Shown one piece after another: positions 22,406 to 35,542 of a DNA stretch of 64,000 bases. The position numbers and the translations under genes are program-made. The notes beneath the pieces were generated by a model that did not search any database, was not told the DNA's origin, and worked only from the letters and a program-made list of their open reading frames with translations. This stretch comes from Ceratotherium simum simum (taxonomy: Eukaryota; Chordata; Mammalia; Perissodactyla; Rhinocerotidae). Location of the stretch: positions 6,037,439 to 6,101,438 of the forward strand of contig NW_004454216.1 of the NCBI RefSeq assembly GCF_000283155.1. Direction: 5' to 3'. The number at the start of each line of letters is the position of its first letter. Within the stretch, counting starts at the first letter, position 1.

Positions 22406-25400
22406 GTGGGGTGAACTCAACAGTTCTTTTCACAGACTGAGGGTTAGTTAAGAAGAGTCAACAAACCCTTCTTGTCACACTTAATCCAATGCAGCTCTAC
22501 CTGACTCAGATTCAATTGTGGTATCCAGGAGTCAAATCTGAGTAAGCAACATCCTACACAAAATTGTTTTAGTGAGATTTCTTTTAATCTAAAGCTCATG
22601 TGTGCTATGTTTTACACACTATATTCCTTCATTCAAGGCACCGGTATAAATTTTGAACTGCCAAGAACAGAGCCATTTTCTAGTCAAATGAAGACCTCCC
22701 GCCTTAAATTTTAAATAGCAGCTATTAGGCAGATTATCAATTCATTTATAATCCCTGAAGTTTTACCATTTTATCCTAAATAACATGAAGGAAAATGATC
22801 AGATCCTTCATTGAAATCAATAGGCACTAGGTCAATGACCTTGCCTGAATTAGCAGTCAATCACTGCTTTAAAATGATATGAAATCAAAGTGGCTTCATT
22901 CATATTTGGTGAATGAATGTTGGTTTCTAGTGATCACCACATTCTTTTCTAAAGGTTCGCAAGACTTCTATTTAAAAGTTTAATCCCAGTTGCTTATAAA
23001 AATTAAAATTCAGTTGTTTGGTTCATACTTTCTGTCATTAACATGTCTCTCTTTAAAAAGTGGAATAAAATATTCAAGTCTTGAGTTTTCTTATACTTCT
23101 TTTTGATGCCATGGACCTATAGCTTCTTCTTACTCTACATAGTCAGAATAATCATTTTGGTCATCTTATTTTTTTTCTCTTTCTCTAAAGCTTACCTCAT
23201 TCACTTCACCTGTGCTTTAGGCTTCTTGGTGTTTTTCTTATATTCCTGTTATTCTTTTATATTCATCTTTCATCATATGTCTCTCTTTATATCTCTTGTA
23301 AAAGTCTTTTACGAACCTGGACTCAGAATGGAATATCTATGCAACTACATTATTTTCCTTTGATGTCTTTCCTTTTGCTTTTCTCATTGAACTTTTCATA
23401 ACTTTTGTATAGTCCAAATTATATTTATATAACTTTCCACCCTCCATCATCTATTTGCCTTTTCAGAGTCTCAAGGAAGCATTTTAACAATTGGCTTTTA
23501 TAGTCTAGGGCACATGAATAACTAAGCCCATTGTTCCTTTTCTTTGGTATTAGGCTTTTACTATTACATTAATCAGATTTTCCTTCTTAGTTAAAATCAA
23601 GTTCAGGATGGTATTTGCTTATATCAAATCTCTTACTTTCTCAGTAATAAAATAGTCTGGTAGTCAAAAATTTATCAGATGCCCTCCTTTTGGCCAAATT
23701 AGGCTTCCAACAGATTTCAAGAGAGCTGAAGTCTCCTGAAACACCAATATCTATCTTTAGAATCTGCCATATAGAAGCATACTTTGTTGAGGAAGTCTGT
23801 GAAACATCACACAATATCATTTCAATTTATTTCTCTTCCTATATTATCCAACTGCTCTCTGCCATGTTTACAAACTCAAATTCATAAATTTGCCTACAGT
23901 TGATATATTTTTTTCTGGGAGGACCTTCTCTTCACCTCTTCTTTTTTATCTATTTTGAGTTGCTATATTCCTGTCTAGAATCTAATAACACACTCAGTAA
24001 TACCTAAAATTGTGTTTACCTCCTTGACAACATATTGGGTTCAATTTACTACCCATTTTGGGGGGGCTAATTATGCATCAGTCTAAGGCCCAAGTATCTT
24101 TCAAGATTTGTTTCCATGCTGTTTTCATTTAATAATACCTGGTCTCAATAATCATTTTGAAAAAGAGGTATCATTGCATACAGCTGATGTTAAATAGAAT
24201 CTACACCCCCAAAGCCTACCAATGAGGAATAAACAGATCCTGGCACATTTGCACAGTAGAATATTATAGCTAGATAAAATACAAGTATGTAGACGTTGTC
24301 GATACATGGAAACAACTACAGCCTTGTATATGGAAAATGTTTCAGGAAAGAAGCAGATCACCACACTGATTCCAACTACGTGAAATGAATACACATAAAT
24401 TAACAGCAATTAGATCATTTGGAGAATGTAAATGGTTGTTGTTTAGTCTTCAACAGCAGTTTGGGGTATGTTCAAGGTATTAAGATTTTAAAACTGCAAC
24501 TAAGTCACAAAAGAGTCTATATCATATTTTTTAGACATAAAATGAGACAGCTTTATCCAATCAAAGTCCACTCCAGTTGCATCATTAGCTAACCTAGATG
24601 TAATAGCTGAATCACTGAAATTCCTGTGAAGTGGCCTGGGACCAGAGCAGAGGAAAAAAGATAATTCCTTTGCTGTTTTTTGTCTTTTATATGTATGTGT
24701 ATATAGCATATATATTTTCCAGAAAGATCAAAGATTTTAATTGGAGAGTTCATGAACTCCTAGGTTTCTTAAATCCAGCCAAAACTAACTTGCATCAGAC
24801 TCATCACACTCTTTTGGTGGTTTTGTAAAAAAGGGGCATTCCTGGTCCTTATCTGGGCCTATTCCAATCACAAATGCTGGAGCCTGGAGACTGGGACTCT
24901 GCCTTTGTTGATAAGCACCTGCACTGATTCATAGGCATCCTAAATTTTAACGACTATAGATTATCATGAAAGATTTCAAGGGCTTCATCAATCCCCAAAT
25001 CCTGAGTGCTTGATCATTTTTCATCGCTGTCATTAGATTTTTAATGAGTTCCTGACTCCCAAAGCTAGATGGATCCAGGAGAAATTTTGAGATGCCTCTC
25101 TCACAAGCATGCTTTTCCGCAATAGATGTGGATAAGTTTTAGACGGCCCAGCATGCTTTGAGAGAGAAAAAATGAATCCCCAACTTTCTCTTGAAAGGTA
25201 TATTTGAGAAACAATCCTCTTCTACTTTTTGTCTCAAATAAGGTTTACTAATTGAATGAACCATCTGAAAGACCTATTTGCCACATAAACTGATCAAGTT
25301 CAGAATTAGATTTGATATTAACAAGACTGATTTTCTACAATGATGAGCGCTGGTGTTTAATAATGTAGGATGTGAGTTATGCCCACAGTCGTTATTTTAC

Positions 25401-25731
25401 AGTAGATCTAAAAATCTTTCCATAAGTCACTGAGGAAAATCAGCCAACTCCAATGCAGAGATTAGGCAGTAATGTGTGTCACTGAGGATATCAAAAAAAG
25501 TTTCTCGTTTAAGAATGGCAATTCTTAGGTGGCAAATATCTTTAGCACAACTTTTCTAAATGGAAATGGACATGTTTCATTGCCAAGATTTCTATGGCAA
25601 TGAAAATGATCAAGTTCTATTTCAAGTTACACTGAGACTGTGGACTTCAAACTTGATAATGATGCTCTAATGGGAATAACTTTGAGGAGAGAGGGTGAGC
25701 ACATTTTGCATTTGGAAGTCAGAGAATAGAC
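22406..25731. other. Mostly unique sequence, no gene recognised
   Basis: AT-rich. Small frames of 65-86 codons (for example 23103-23363, hydrophobic, and 24152-24409 minus) have no recognised similarity. A stretch near 24230-24400 (GTAGAATATTATAGC followed by ATGGAAACAAC) faintly resembles an old LINE end but is too weak to call. Confidence 0.45.
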
Positions 25732-26196
25732 TGTCATAGATTGAAAAATAGAGCCATAATATTTTACAGCCCTTATGGTCAAGAACTAGAGTCTATTTTC
25801 CCACTCTTTGGAGCTGGGTAGTCTTATGACTTGCTTTGACCAATAGAATGTAACCAATTCTGGCACCTGAGCCACAGTTTCCATAATTGCCTCTTGGAAT
25901 ACTCCACTTCCACGTAAAGAAAGGGCTAAGCTACTAAATGAGAGATCACATGAAGAGAGACACCCAGCCAACAGCCAACATCAAGGCCCAAGACATGTGA
26001 ATAAGACCATCTTAGACTCTCTATTCATGACTGAGAGAGAACACAACTGCAGCTGCATGAGTGACACCAGGCGAGACCAGCAGAAGAATCACGGTTGATC
26101 TCAGCCAACACAGAGAATTTTGAGAAATAGTAAATCATTGTTATATTTAAGCCACTAAATTTTGGAGGGTTTTGTTACATAGCAATAAGTAATGCA
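25732..26196 (+). mobile_element. ERVL-MaLR solo LTR (MLT1-like)
   Basis: Begins TGTCATAGATTG and ends AATAAGTAATGCA. Includes TTGACCAATAGAATGTAACC, CCAGCCAACAGCCAACATC and AAGCCACTAAATTTTGGAGG, all typical of MLT1. Confidence 0.75.
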
Positions 26197-26924
26197 TGTT
26201 GCAATTTTATTTTATTAAAGAAGTGGTAATAAAGACAGAGAAAGCACTAGAATATATTTCGAAGACAATAACTTATTGTGGTAGACAAGAATATTTGCTG
26301 CAAGACCACCCTTGAAAGAAGGACTTGCTGTTCAGCTGTGGGGCATGCAGTTAACAGACAGCCTCCAACTGCCAGCTCCTTCAGAGTTTACCTCAGCTGC
26401 TGACAAATGCCTCTTCCAAGATCTTGCCTTTGCTAGGGAAGCCCACATTCAGTGGCTGAGTGAGATGAGAATATAATGTCTCAGCAATTTCAGTCCAAAA
26501 GGTGAAATGCCGATGGGCAATTCTTAGCCAAGGCTTTTAAATAAGTTTGTGAGAATGGTTGTAGTAGGGAGTTTCTTTAAGATCATGAAGTATGATGGCA
26601 AGCACTAGCCCATACATGGTCAGCTTCTAGGTTCACTCTGATGAGGATTCCCATCATTACGTTCCGTCAAGACTGCTACTCCAGGTATGAGGGGGAAATG
26701 ATGGGCTATGTCTCTCTTTACTGGTCAGTGACTGCCATGTTCTTGCCAGTTAGGCAAAGAAGGCAATTCTCACCACTTACCTGACCTCACTAGACTTCTT
26801 GTTACTCAAACTTCAGGAGATAAATGATAACAAGTCAGACCTTCCCTTGAGACTTGCATTCATTTGTTTAAAAATTTAGATTAGTTTTATTATTACAATA
26901 ATATTGAACTACATACCCAGTGTT
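26197..26924. other. No recognised feature
   Basis: Unique sequence. Nothing supported. Confidence 0.5.
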
Positions 26925-27115
26925 TTTCAAATCATTTACTCCTCACAAAGACTCATCAAGATGTGTGCATTATTCTCATACTTAAAAAAAAAAAAAAAAA
27001 AACACTGAAGCTCAGTTACTCAAAATCACACAGGTAGTAAATGACATGGGGAGGATTTGACCCTGAGTCTGCCTGACTTTTAAACCCATGTTCTTTCTGC
27101 AGGGTTGCTGCCTCC
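26925..27115 (-). mobile_element. MIR SINE relic with internal A19 tract
   Basis: Reverse MIR: CATTATTCTCATACTT, A tract at 26984-27002, CACTGAAGCTCAGTTACTC, AAATCACACAGGTAGTAAAT. The A run lies in the middle of the core. Confidence 0.75.
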
Positions 27116-27210
27116 TATAGGGCTAACCATTAATTGAAATAGGAGTACAATGTGACTGAAGAAAGGGCATGGCCCAAAGGCCTGCCATGTATGATTCTCC
27201 TTAGTACAAC

Positions 27211-27289
27211 TAAGTGAGAAAGAAAGACAGAGACAGAGAGAAACGGAGCCAGAAAGGGGGAAAAAAAAAAAAAAAGAAGAAAGAAATAA
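27211..27289 (+). repeat. Purine-rich tract (GA/A-rich)
   Basis: Nearly all A and G with GAAAGAAAGACAGAGACAGA, GGGGG and a 15-base A run. It looks like a decayed microsatellite. It is not bounded by duplications. Confidence 0.7.
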
Positions 27290-28689
27290 TCAGAATAATC
27301 AACTCCATGGGAGGAGAAGACTGGCCACGACATGAAAGGCTGGATAAAAGCCTATGAAGTCATTCATAAGATGGAAAGAATGAACATGAGTGTCCCCAAA
27401 CTCTGATATGTAAGGATTTAGATCCAACCCATGAAATTCGAAGTGGTTAATTTTAGGACAAATAAGAAGTACCACTTTATATGGCATTGAGTGAATTTAA
27501 CAAACTCTTTTCCCCATTGAGATAGTATTGGCTAAATACAAGAGTTACAAGAAACAAATAATTTCATGAGCACCAGATTCTTAATAGTTTGGTAAAGGAA
27601 CCCAGAAAATTTTGGGTTGGGTTGGAAAGAGAAACCCATAATGTTCAGTTCCCACAGCCCTTCTCTGGTCCTTGGCCAGAGGCAGAATTCTGGACAGACC
27701 AGCCCTTCTCTGCCCTGGTTTAGCATTTCTTACGTTCATTTGCTTGCTTCTGGGAGAAAGAATATGCTGCTTTGGCAAAATCTGTCCTGACAGGGTTTTG
27801 GATTCCATTTCCAAACACTGAAAATAATCTCCCTTAGAGACAGAGCTTCTCTCTTTGTCTCAAGGTCACTGGCTTGGTGTGGGGTGGGATGGGAGTGGTC
27901 CAGGAGCAGTTGAGCCCCTCCCTCGACTCCCAGAGCAGTGCTCTTGTAAGCCCAAAGCCTCCTACTTGGGTTTAACTCCTAGATTTCTTGAATACAAACC
28001 TCATCTCTGCCCCTACATTGTGCCTGCAGTGAAGGGGGTTAAATTTTTCATTCTCACTCTATCGTTGGTAGTTCAATAGATTTTTGTTCTCTCTTCATCT
28101 CCTGCCCCTCCCCTCTAGGGCTGAAGGCTTGAGGTTTAAGTCTCTCTTGAAGAAACGGCCATGCTTCATTTACTCCTTCTGCAGCCAGACTGCTGTGGAT
28201 GTCATGCTTCTGATGAGACTTTAAATCAAGGTAAACATTAATCCCCCAGGCTGGAGCATCTACAAAGAGAAGAAAAATGTGTCTTCACCTCACAGGAAAC
28301 ACTGCAGTCAATCCAGGCCCTCTACTGTGTCTGCAGACCCCATACCCTCAGAGTTAATTATAAAGTGCTCCCTCTGGAATATATTAGAGGCCACATTTAA
28401 TTTGGCAGGGAAAATATTTTCAAAAATCTTGCCTGAATACAAATGCTTGTGACAAGTAGTAGACAAAAATAAATAAACAAATTTGTGCATCAAAACAGAG
28501 TACTTTTGCTTTCAACAAAGACGACCAATATAATCCATATTCCTGCATGACATGGGTGCAATGAAATGAAATGCAGACTACATGGGCCATCATGCAATCC
28601 AGTTAAATAAATCACATAAAAAAGATCAAAACCAGTTTGAGAAAAGACTAAGAAGGTGCCAGCTCAGGATTGCCGTTTCAGGCTGTCTT
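27290..28689. other. No recognised feature
   Basis: Unique sequence. Frames of 60-77 codons at 27299-27814 (minus) and 27855-28079 (plus) overlap each other and have no recognised similarity. Confidence 0.45.
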
Positions 28690-29115
28690 GTTCTAAATGT
28701 TTTAATTTTATCATATTTCATTCTAATTCACCTGGAATTTTGATGTTAAAGATATAATTTAATTCACTTTTTAAACTAATTTTATCAGCACCATCAACTG
28801 GAAAATTCTTTTTTTCATACTGATATAAAACATATATGCTAGGCCTGTGTCAAGGCTCTCTATTCTGTTCCACTGTTTTGCCCATGTTTCTGATACTCGC
28901 ACCATACTGATTTGATTATTGTGGTTTATTGTATGTTTTAATTTCTTATAGACCATGTTTCTTTATTTTACTTTCTAAATTTTCATTGCTATTGTCACCT
29001 ATTTATTCTTCCAGGTTAAAAATTCACTGTGTCAAGTTCAAATAAACAAATCTCAATGGGATTTTCATTGAAATTAAATTGATTTTGGAAAGAATCGACA
29101 TGTCATCTAGAAATA
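28690..29115 (-). mobile_element. Old LINE-1 fragment
   Basis: GGCTCTCTATTCTGTTCCAC, CACCATACTGATTTGATTAT and TCAATGGGATTTTCATTGA are L1 ORF2 text in reverse orientation with many substitutions. Confidence 0.65.
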
Positions 29116-29174
29116 CATCTCCACTAGATAAGTCTTTTCTTAAAATGTTTCTCATTCAACATTTGAGAACATCC

Positions 29175-30830
29175 CATCTATATTAGTCAAGACTCTTGGG
29201 TTGCCAGGAACAGAGACTCAAATTAAGTCATCTTTAAAAGGGGGGATCAATATACGCAAGAATTAATCCCAAATTGATCATAGTTTCATATGAACTCTAA
29301 AACTATGAATTGTTTAGAAAAAAAAATAGGAGAAAATATTCATGGCGTTGGATTTAGCAAAAATTTTTTAGGTAGGACACAAAAAGCATAAACCATGAAA
29401 CAAAACAATTGCTAAATTGAACTCGTTCAAAATTAAAAACTTCTGTTCTTTGAAAAACACCTCTAAGAAAATGAAAAGACAAGTCACAGGCTGGGAGTAA
29501 ATATTTGCAAAACATAAATCTGATAAAGGACTTGTATCTAGAATATACAAAGTATTTTCACACTGTAATAATAAGAAAACAAACACAATAAAAAATGGGC
29601 AAAAGATTTGATCAGACATTGCACTAAAGATATGTGGATGGCAAATAAGCATATGAAAAGATGCTTAACATCATTTTTCATTGAAATCTCAATGAGATAC
29701 CATTGCACACATATTAGAACTGTTCAAATTTAAAAAAAAGAAAGAAAGAAAGAAAATATCAAATGCTGGTGAGCAAGCAGAGTAATTGGAATTCTCATTG
29801 CTGGTGGTAATGCAAAATGGTATAGCCACTTCGGAACACAGTTTGGAAGTTTCTTGGAACATTAAATATATATTTACTATATAACTTAGCAATCTTACAC
29901 TTAGGTATTTACCCATGAGAAATGAAAACATATGTCCATACAAAAACCCATATGCAATTATTTATTGTGGCTTTCTTCATAATCACCAAAAGCTGGCAAT
30001 AATCCACATACCCATGAACCAGTGAATAGATAAATGAACTGTGTTATATCCATACAATGAAATACTACTTAGCAATAAAAAGGAACAAACTACTGATACT
30101 TGCAAAAATGTGGATGGATGTCGAGTGCATTAAGCGAAGTGAAAGAAGCAATACTCAAAAGGCTACATACTTCATGATTCCATTTACAGGATGGTCTGGA
30201 AAAGGCAAAACTATAGGGACAGAAAAACATATCAGTGGTTGCCAGGGGGCAGGGTGAAGGAGATTGACTACATAGGGGCATGACAGAATTCTCTAGGGTG
30301 ATATATCTTGATTGTGGTGGTGATTATACAATCTTTATATTGATCAAAATTCATGGAATGATTTAGCTGAACAGGGTGAATTTTACGACATGTAAATTAT
30401 ACCCCAATAAACCTGTCTTAAAAGGGGGAGAGGTATTTATTGGCTGATATATTTAAGAAGTCTAGGTGTTTCCTGGTTTCAAGCATATTCAGGGCTGACT
30501 ACTTAAGATATATCCTTAGCCATACGTCTCCTGCCCTTCCTTCCTCCATGTTGGCTTATACTTTCCAAGTGGTGGGGCCCACCAGTTGCTCCCATCTTAC
30601 AATGATCTTTACAACTCATAAACTCAGAACAAGATCCTCTCTCTCTTCCCGTAACAATAGCAATTCCCCCCAAAAGAACACTGATTGGCCCTACTGAGAT
30701 CTCATACCCACGTCTGGTCAATTAATACCTGAGCCCTGGGAAATGAGATACGCTGATTGGCCACCTTGAGTCATTTGCCCTCCCCTGTGGCAGGAAAGAT
30801 GCCACATCAGAATTGCTTCATGTGCTAGAG
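29175..30830 (-). mobile_element. Old interspersed repeat of uncertain family, split by an L1
   Basis: Left piece 29175-29245 (ATTAGTCAAGACTCTTGGGT, TTGCCAGGAACAGAGACTC) and right piece from 30418 (GGTATTTATTGGCTG, CCATGTTGGCTTATAC, CTGATTGGCCCTAC) form one repeat once the L1 at 29246-30417 is set aside. Related copies are at 45625-46020 and, reversed, 51090-51600. I recognise the pattern as a common mammalian repeat but cannot name the family. Confidence 0.55.
29246..30417 (+). mobile_element. 5'-truncated LINE-1 (ORF2 C-terminus to 3' end)
   Basis: Starts in late ORF2 (CCAAATTGATCATAG), continues through AATACTACTTAGCAATAAAA, and ends AATTATACCCCAATAAACC. The duplication TTAAAAGGGGG lies at 29234-29245 and 30418-30428. 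TTAAAA is the preferred cut site of L1 endonuclease. An (AAAG)n stretch lies at about 29732-29756. Confidence 0.88.
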
Positions 30831-31627
30831 GAGAAGTTTCCAAGAGGAAGGGGCGCCAGGCAGACAAAATAACAGATGTTCTGACACCCTCATTCTTGAT
30901 TACCGCATATCAGTGATCTGTCTGCTGCTCTTGTCGCTCAACAACACTCAGTCAGTCCTCCCTCTTTCAAGCTGTGTTCCAAGGAATCTGCACAGCATGT
31001 TTTCCAGATTTCCATCTTGTAGTTTTATGCTTTCACCTACAACACATCATCTGCTATGGATACTTCTCTTAACCTCCCCCTCTTTCCACATTGACCCCAA
31101 CCCAGTGTCTTTGGGTTGGAACGGCTCTTCCATATGCTGCGAGACAGACTTTAAGGTAGAATGTATTCGACTTCCAGTTGGTGATTGGACCTGCCACTCT
31201 GGTGATAGCAGTCCTAGGAAGTAACGCTGCTGCTCACACTCGCCTGGTTCTCAATTGACTCACTCAGCAGTCGCTCTGATACAGAGCAAGAGAGGACAAG
31301 ACCAACAGGTGAGCTGGAGTCATCGCATGACTAATCTCACCATACAAGCCTAACCCTTGTCCAGTGCTGTCAGCCCTCTTTCAACTGCAGAGACTGATAC
31401 ACTGTCTATGGGCTTTTTTAGGCCCCTCAGGAAGCAAACACTTACATTTTTAGAAGAAACCTTAGAGACGTTTAGTACAAAAGTCTAATTTTATAAATGA
31501 GAAAACAGAAACCCTGAGAGTTTCTTGGCCAAGAGCTTAGACTAGAACCTGGGTCTCCTTATTGACTGACCTTTGCCCTTGCCACTACTTTCTGATGCTT
31601 CTCTTTTTCTGAGATTTTCCTCTAGTT
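30831..31627. other. No gene recognised
   Basis: Unique sequence. The 103-codon plus frame at 30913-31224 lacks similarity, splice context or a partner exon that I can recognise. A MIR-like motif (TTTTATAAATGAGAAAACAG, then GAACCTGGGTCTCC) at about 31450-31570 reads as a reversed MIR relic of low confidence. Confidence 0.45.
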
Positions 31628-31642
31628 AATAATTTGTCTCTG

Positions 31643-31895
31643 GGGGCCAGCCTTGTGGCATAGCAGTTAAGTGCGCGCGCTCCGCTGCTGGCAGCTCGGT
31701 TTGGATCCCAGGCGCGCACCCACACACCGCTTGTCAGGCCATGCTGTGGCGGCGTCCCACATAAAGTGGAGGCAGACCAGCATGGATGTTACCTCAGGGC
31801 CAGTCTTCCTCAGCAAAAAGAAAAAGAGAGGGATTGGCATGGATGTTAGCTCAGGGCTGATCTTCCTCACAAAAAGAAAAAAAAATAAAATAAAA
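31643..31895 (+). mobile_element. ERE-type SINE
   Basis: GGGGCCAGCCTTGTGGCATA head, TTTGGATCCCAGG B-box region, two GTTAGCTCAGGGC/GTTACCTCAGGGC modules and an A-rich tail. Duplication AATAATTTGTCTCTG at about 31628-31642 and 31896-31910. Confidence 0.92.
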
Positions 31896-32024
31896 AATAA
31901 TTTGTCTCTGGATATTTCTACCACACATGAATATAAATGTTTTGAAATGCAAATCAGTCAAGGTTGCCACCCATTTAGTCTTAGACTGTGATGTCTGCGT
32001 GTTATCCTGGGAGTACGTACAGCT

Positions 32025-32205
32025 TAGTGAGCTTTAGAGTCAGAAAGGCTTGAATTTGTGTCCTGGTTATAGAAGTTATTAGTTAGGTAACATTGGCAAC
32101 TTATTCAGCCTTTCCTCATCTATAAAATGGAAACAATGATAGTATCTCCTTTAAAGGGATATTATGCAGAATAAGATTTTTAAAATATTTAGTATAATAC
32201 CCAGT
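32025..32205 (+). mobile_element. MIR SINE relic
   Basis: TTTAGAGTCAGAAAGGCTTG, TGTCCTGGTTATAG, CCTCATCTATAAAATGGAAA and AATACCCAGTGTGT occur in MIR order. Confidence 0.75.
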
Positions 32206-32838
32206 GTGTATATACATATATACAGTCCTTACTTAGGAAAAGTAGCTATCTTATCAGGTTTTCTCTTTGGTCTATGCTTCTGCCCTAGTTAAGAGACAGG
32301 GTTTAGAAAGGAGGGAAGAACACAGAATTTTTGAGACAGTGGACCTAGTCAAACTAAAAGAGTGATTTCACTTAATGCTGCTTTAACGAAATATCAGTCT
32401 CTTATGAAAGTATTCGGTATCACTGTGACGGATATGGAAATGGGGAAGAAGAGGATAGTTTTAGGAAAAGAAAAGTAACTTTTGGGATTTCGCTAGGTAA
32501 TATTGGAGTTTACTTTAGTCTCTTGGTCTCTTAAAACTCCGGGATGACACAGTAGAATGAAGGTCAGGTCAGGATTTGGGCAGCTAAAGGACAGGGCGGG
32601 ACAGGAAAGACTAGCCAAAATGACACAGGAGTGGAGAGTGGAGAGGTATTCATAGATAAGGTGAGAAAAAGGAAACGGGAAGGCATCTTGGATTCAGGCA
32701 GGCAAAGTCTAGGAGATCAGCTGAACAGACAGCTGGTATAGGTCAAAGGAATGGAGAGTACAGTTGCAAGAACAAGTAGCAAGAATCAGAAAATTAATTG
32801 AAGATCTGAGTCTCATTATAAGGAGCTGAGACAATAAG
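32206..32838. other. No recognised feature
   Basis: Purine-rich unique sequence. No frame worth reporting. Confidence 0.5.
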
Positions 32839-32849
32839 CCATTGGATCA

Positions 32850-33057
32850 GGGGCTGGCCCAGTGGCGGAGTGGTTATGTTCGCATGCTCTGCTTCTGCAG
32901 CCTGGGGTTCACTGGTTTGGATCCTGGGTATGGACCTACGAACCACTCATCAAGCCATGCTGTGGCAGCATCCCACATTCAAAATAGAGGAAGGTTGGCA
33001 CAGATGTTAGCTCAGGGCCTATCTTCCTCACCAAAAAAAAAAAAGAGAGAGAGAGAG
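32850..33057 (+). mobile_element. ERE-type SINE
   Basis: GGGGCTGGCCCAGTGGCGGA head, TTTGGATCCTGGG, GTTAGCTCAGGGCC end, A12 and (GA)n tail. Flanked by CATTGGATCA / CATCGGATCA. It has only one of the two GTTAGCTCAG modules and is shorter than its relatives. Confidence 0.9.
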
Positions 33058-33068
33058 ACATCGGATCA

Positions 33069-34499
33069 TATGATGGGGATTACTAACAATGAGCCTGGGT
33101 TCTAAGAAGTGAACTCACCATTGTCACTAAGGCAAGAATTCCACACATGTGCCCAGGACCAGGACTGAGGCCAGAGTACTGTAAAGCCTGCAGACAGGAT
33201 AGAGGGGGGAAGACTGTAGGCCAGAATAGATAGTGAGGAAACAGTGTCCTGTGTATGAAGGAAGTCCTTCACAGCCTTCACACAACAACAGACTTTCACA
33301 ATCCACATAACTTGAAATAAAGAAGAGGAAAGCACGATTGCAGAATTTATAAAGATATTTTGGTACATGAGCCCAAAGGCATTTAAAAAATATGGTCTTG
33401 TTTTTCAAATTTAAGAAAATAAACTGAATATATTAACAATAAATTTGGTATCACACTAAAACCCAACTGCTATATTTGTAAATTATTTTCAAGAATACTC
33501 TATGGCTCTTAGGGTGCAGGTTAAATAGTCAAGTGGGAAGTATTCTTTGAAATATTCTATGAAATTCAGAAATGGAAAAGTCTACAGTCATGGGCAGTTT
33601 TGAAATTTCAAATTTGTAAGGATGTGTGAGGACCCTGAAAGGGACACCTTCATCCCTTGATACAGCAGAGTGTGTGTGTGTTTGGGGGAAGCAGGTAGAG
33701 GCATGGGTGCACTGTGTGGGCATGGGAACCACTAAAGGAAAATTTAGGGACTGAATATAAGGCCAATCAGTAATTACAGAAATCATCTAATGGTTTCAAA
33801 AGTGTGATATACATAAATCGAAAAACTCTGGGTTGGGGTGTCAGTGAGTAATCCAAGAGAAAGAATAAGGAGAAAGCTTAACCAGAAGCCCCTATACTCA
33901 TTTCAACCAAACTGATTCTGCTTTTCGCGTGTGTTATGAATTGAGATTAATTCCATAGACCATTTTGTGTTAAACAAAGGACTCCAGTATTTATCTCAGA
34001 AAAATTGTACAGGATTTTGAAATGGACTAGTAAAAGTAGCAATAAAACAGATTACTGGGTATCCTGTTGAGTACCCCTTTAATTGGAGAAGACTGCCCCT
34101 TTTATTGTCTTTGAGGTGTTTTACAATTCCATAAGTTATAAAATACTTGCAATAATGCAAATGATTCCTGTCCATCGAAAGGCAAATGATTTTTTTCTGG
34201 TGAAATATTGCCTTGTGGATATTAACCAGTTTTACATGTTTGTAAACTTTTCTTATTACCTATACGTGTGTGCTGTTTGAATTATCTTGGGCACTAGTTG
34301 TCACATCTTACTGGTTCTCTCATTAATTAATGAGTTAATAAAAGTCTTTGACAAGTGTTCATTTTACATCAGTATAAGACTCATAATTTTATGTTTTTTA
34401 AAAAAATTATCCTTTAAAACTTGTAAATAACTTAAAAACTTTAATAATTTTATTCAATATTTTTAATTCAATAATATTTATAAAAAACTTATAAATAAT
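33069..34499. other. No recognised feature
   Basis: Unique AT-rich sequence. Overlapping minus frames of 85-93 codons at 33102-33786 have no recognised similarity. A short (GT)n lies at about 33669. Confidence 0.45.
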
Positions 34500-34640
34500 T
34501 GGCAGCTACCAATGCAAACACCATAATTCACAGATAAAGAAATTGTAGGCTAATGAATCTAAGTGGCTTGACAAAGTGACAGTCAACTGTTAGTGTCTAC
34601 ACCAAGACTAAAACTCAAATTCACAACTCTCTGCTCAGTG
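34500..34640 (-). mobile_element. MIR SINE relic
   Basis: CACAGATAAAGAAATTGTAG, GTGGCTTGACAAAGTGACA and CTAAAACTCAAATTCACAAC follow the reversed MIR order. Confidence 0.55.
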
Positions 34641-35542
34641 TTGATGCTGTCCATGTGAGAAAGTGACCATTGATATTTTAAATTTGATGAGAAAATTTAA
34701 GCTTATTAATACACAAAAGTTTACTGAATGTCAAAGTATAAAGATAAAGCCAAATTTTGTCACATACAACAAAATTAGCTTTACCTTATCTGAGAATATG
34801 TATACAATACCTGATTTAAACTTAAATAGGATATATCTAGATGGAAAACAAATTATTCTTTACCTTCCCAACGGAGGCCCCGGGTACCCAAGAACTCCTT
34901 GGGTCTGGAGGAATGACTCTCATCCTTTTTTCTGCCTCGATACACATGATGGATGAGAGTCACATTGTGACACACTCCCATGGGCAGAGATATGGTGGTC
35001 CATCCATTACATACAAATTCCAACACAATGGCTGTAACTTCCTTTTCTTTCTGCTTTCAGAGGGCATATCAGAATGAGAACAAATGGGTGACTATTAAGG
35101 GTTTATTCTGAAATACATATTTTAAAAAGGAAAATCATTGGTGGGATTGAATATTTACCAATTATTAGGAATAAATTATCTGAACATATTTCACAACCCT
35201 GGGACTCACTAGGGTATTTCACCTCCATGGTTGATAATCACTGGTTCAGAGAGATGTTAACCCTTCTTTTGATTAAAAAGAGCAGAAGTGAGTATCCACA
35301 ATGAAAAGAAAGTGGAAATAAGCAAGGGAAAAAAAACATAAGAAAGAACAAAGACTTTAAAGGACATAATTGTGATTGAAAGCAAATAGATTTCTAAGGG
35401 AGGGTCCTAGACAGGAAAGGATTAAAGAAGAGAAGTAGAGAAAGGTAAAGACCAAATAAAGAACTTAAAGAACTGATTACAAAGTAAGTCTTTAAATATA
35501 TTTTATCTTTTTGTGTTTTCTGATGTAGAAAGTCTATAGTTC
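34641..35542. other. No gene recognised
   Basis: Unique sequence. Two overlapping plus frames (97 codons at 34663, 78 codons at 34841) have no recognised similarity. A local imperfect inverted stretch (GACTCTCATCC / GGATGAGAGTC, 34915-34964) may fold but I see no further support. Confidence 0.4.
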
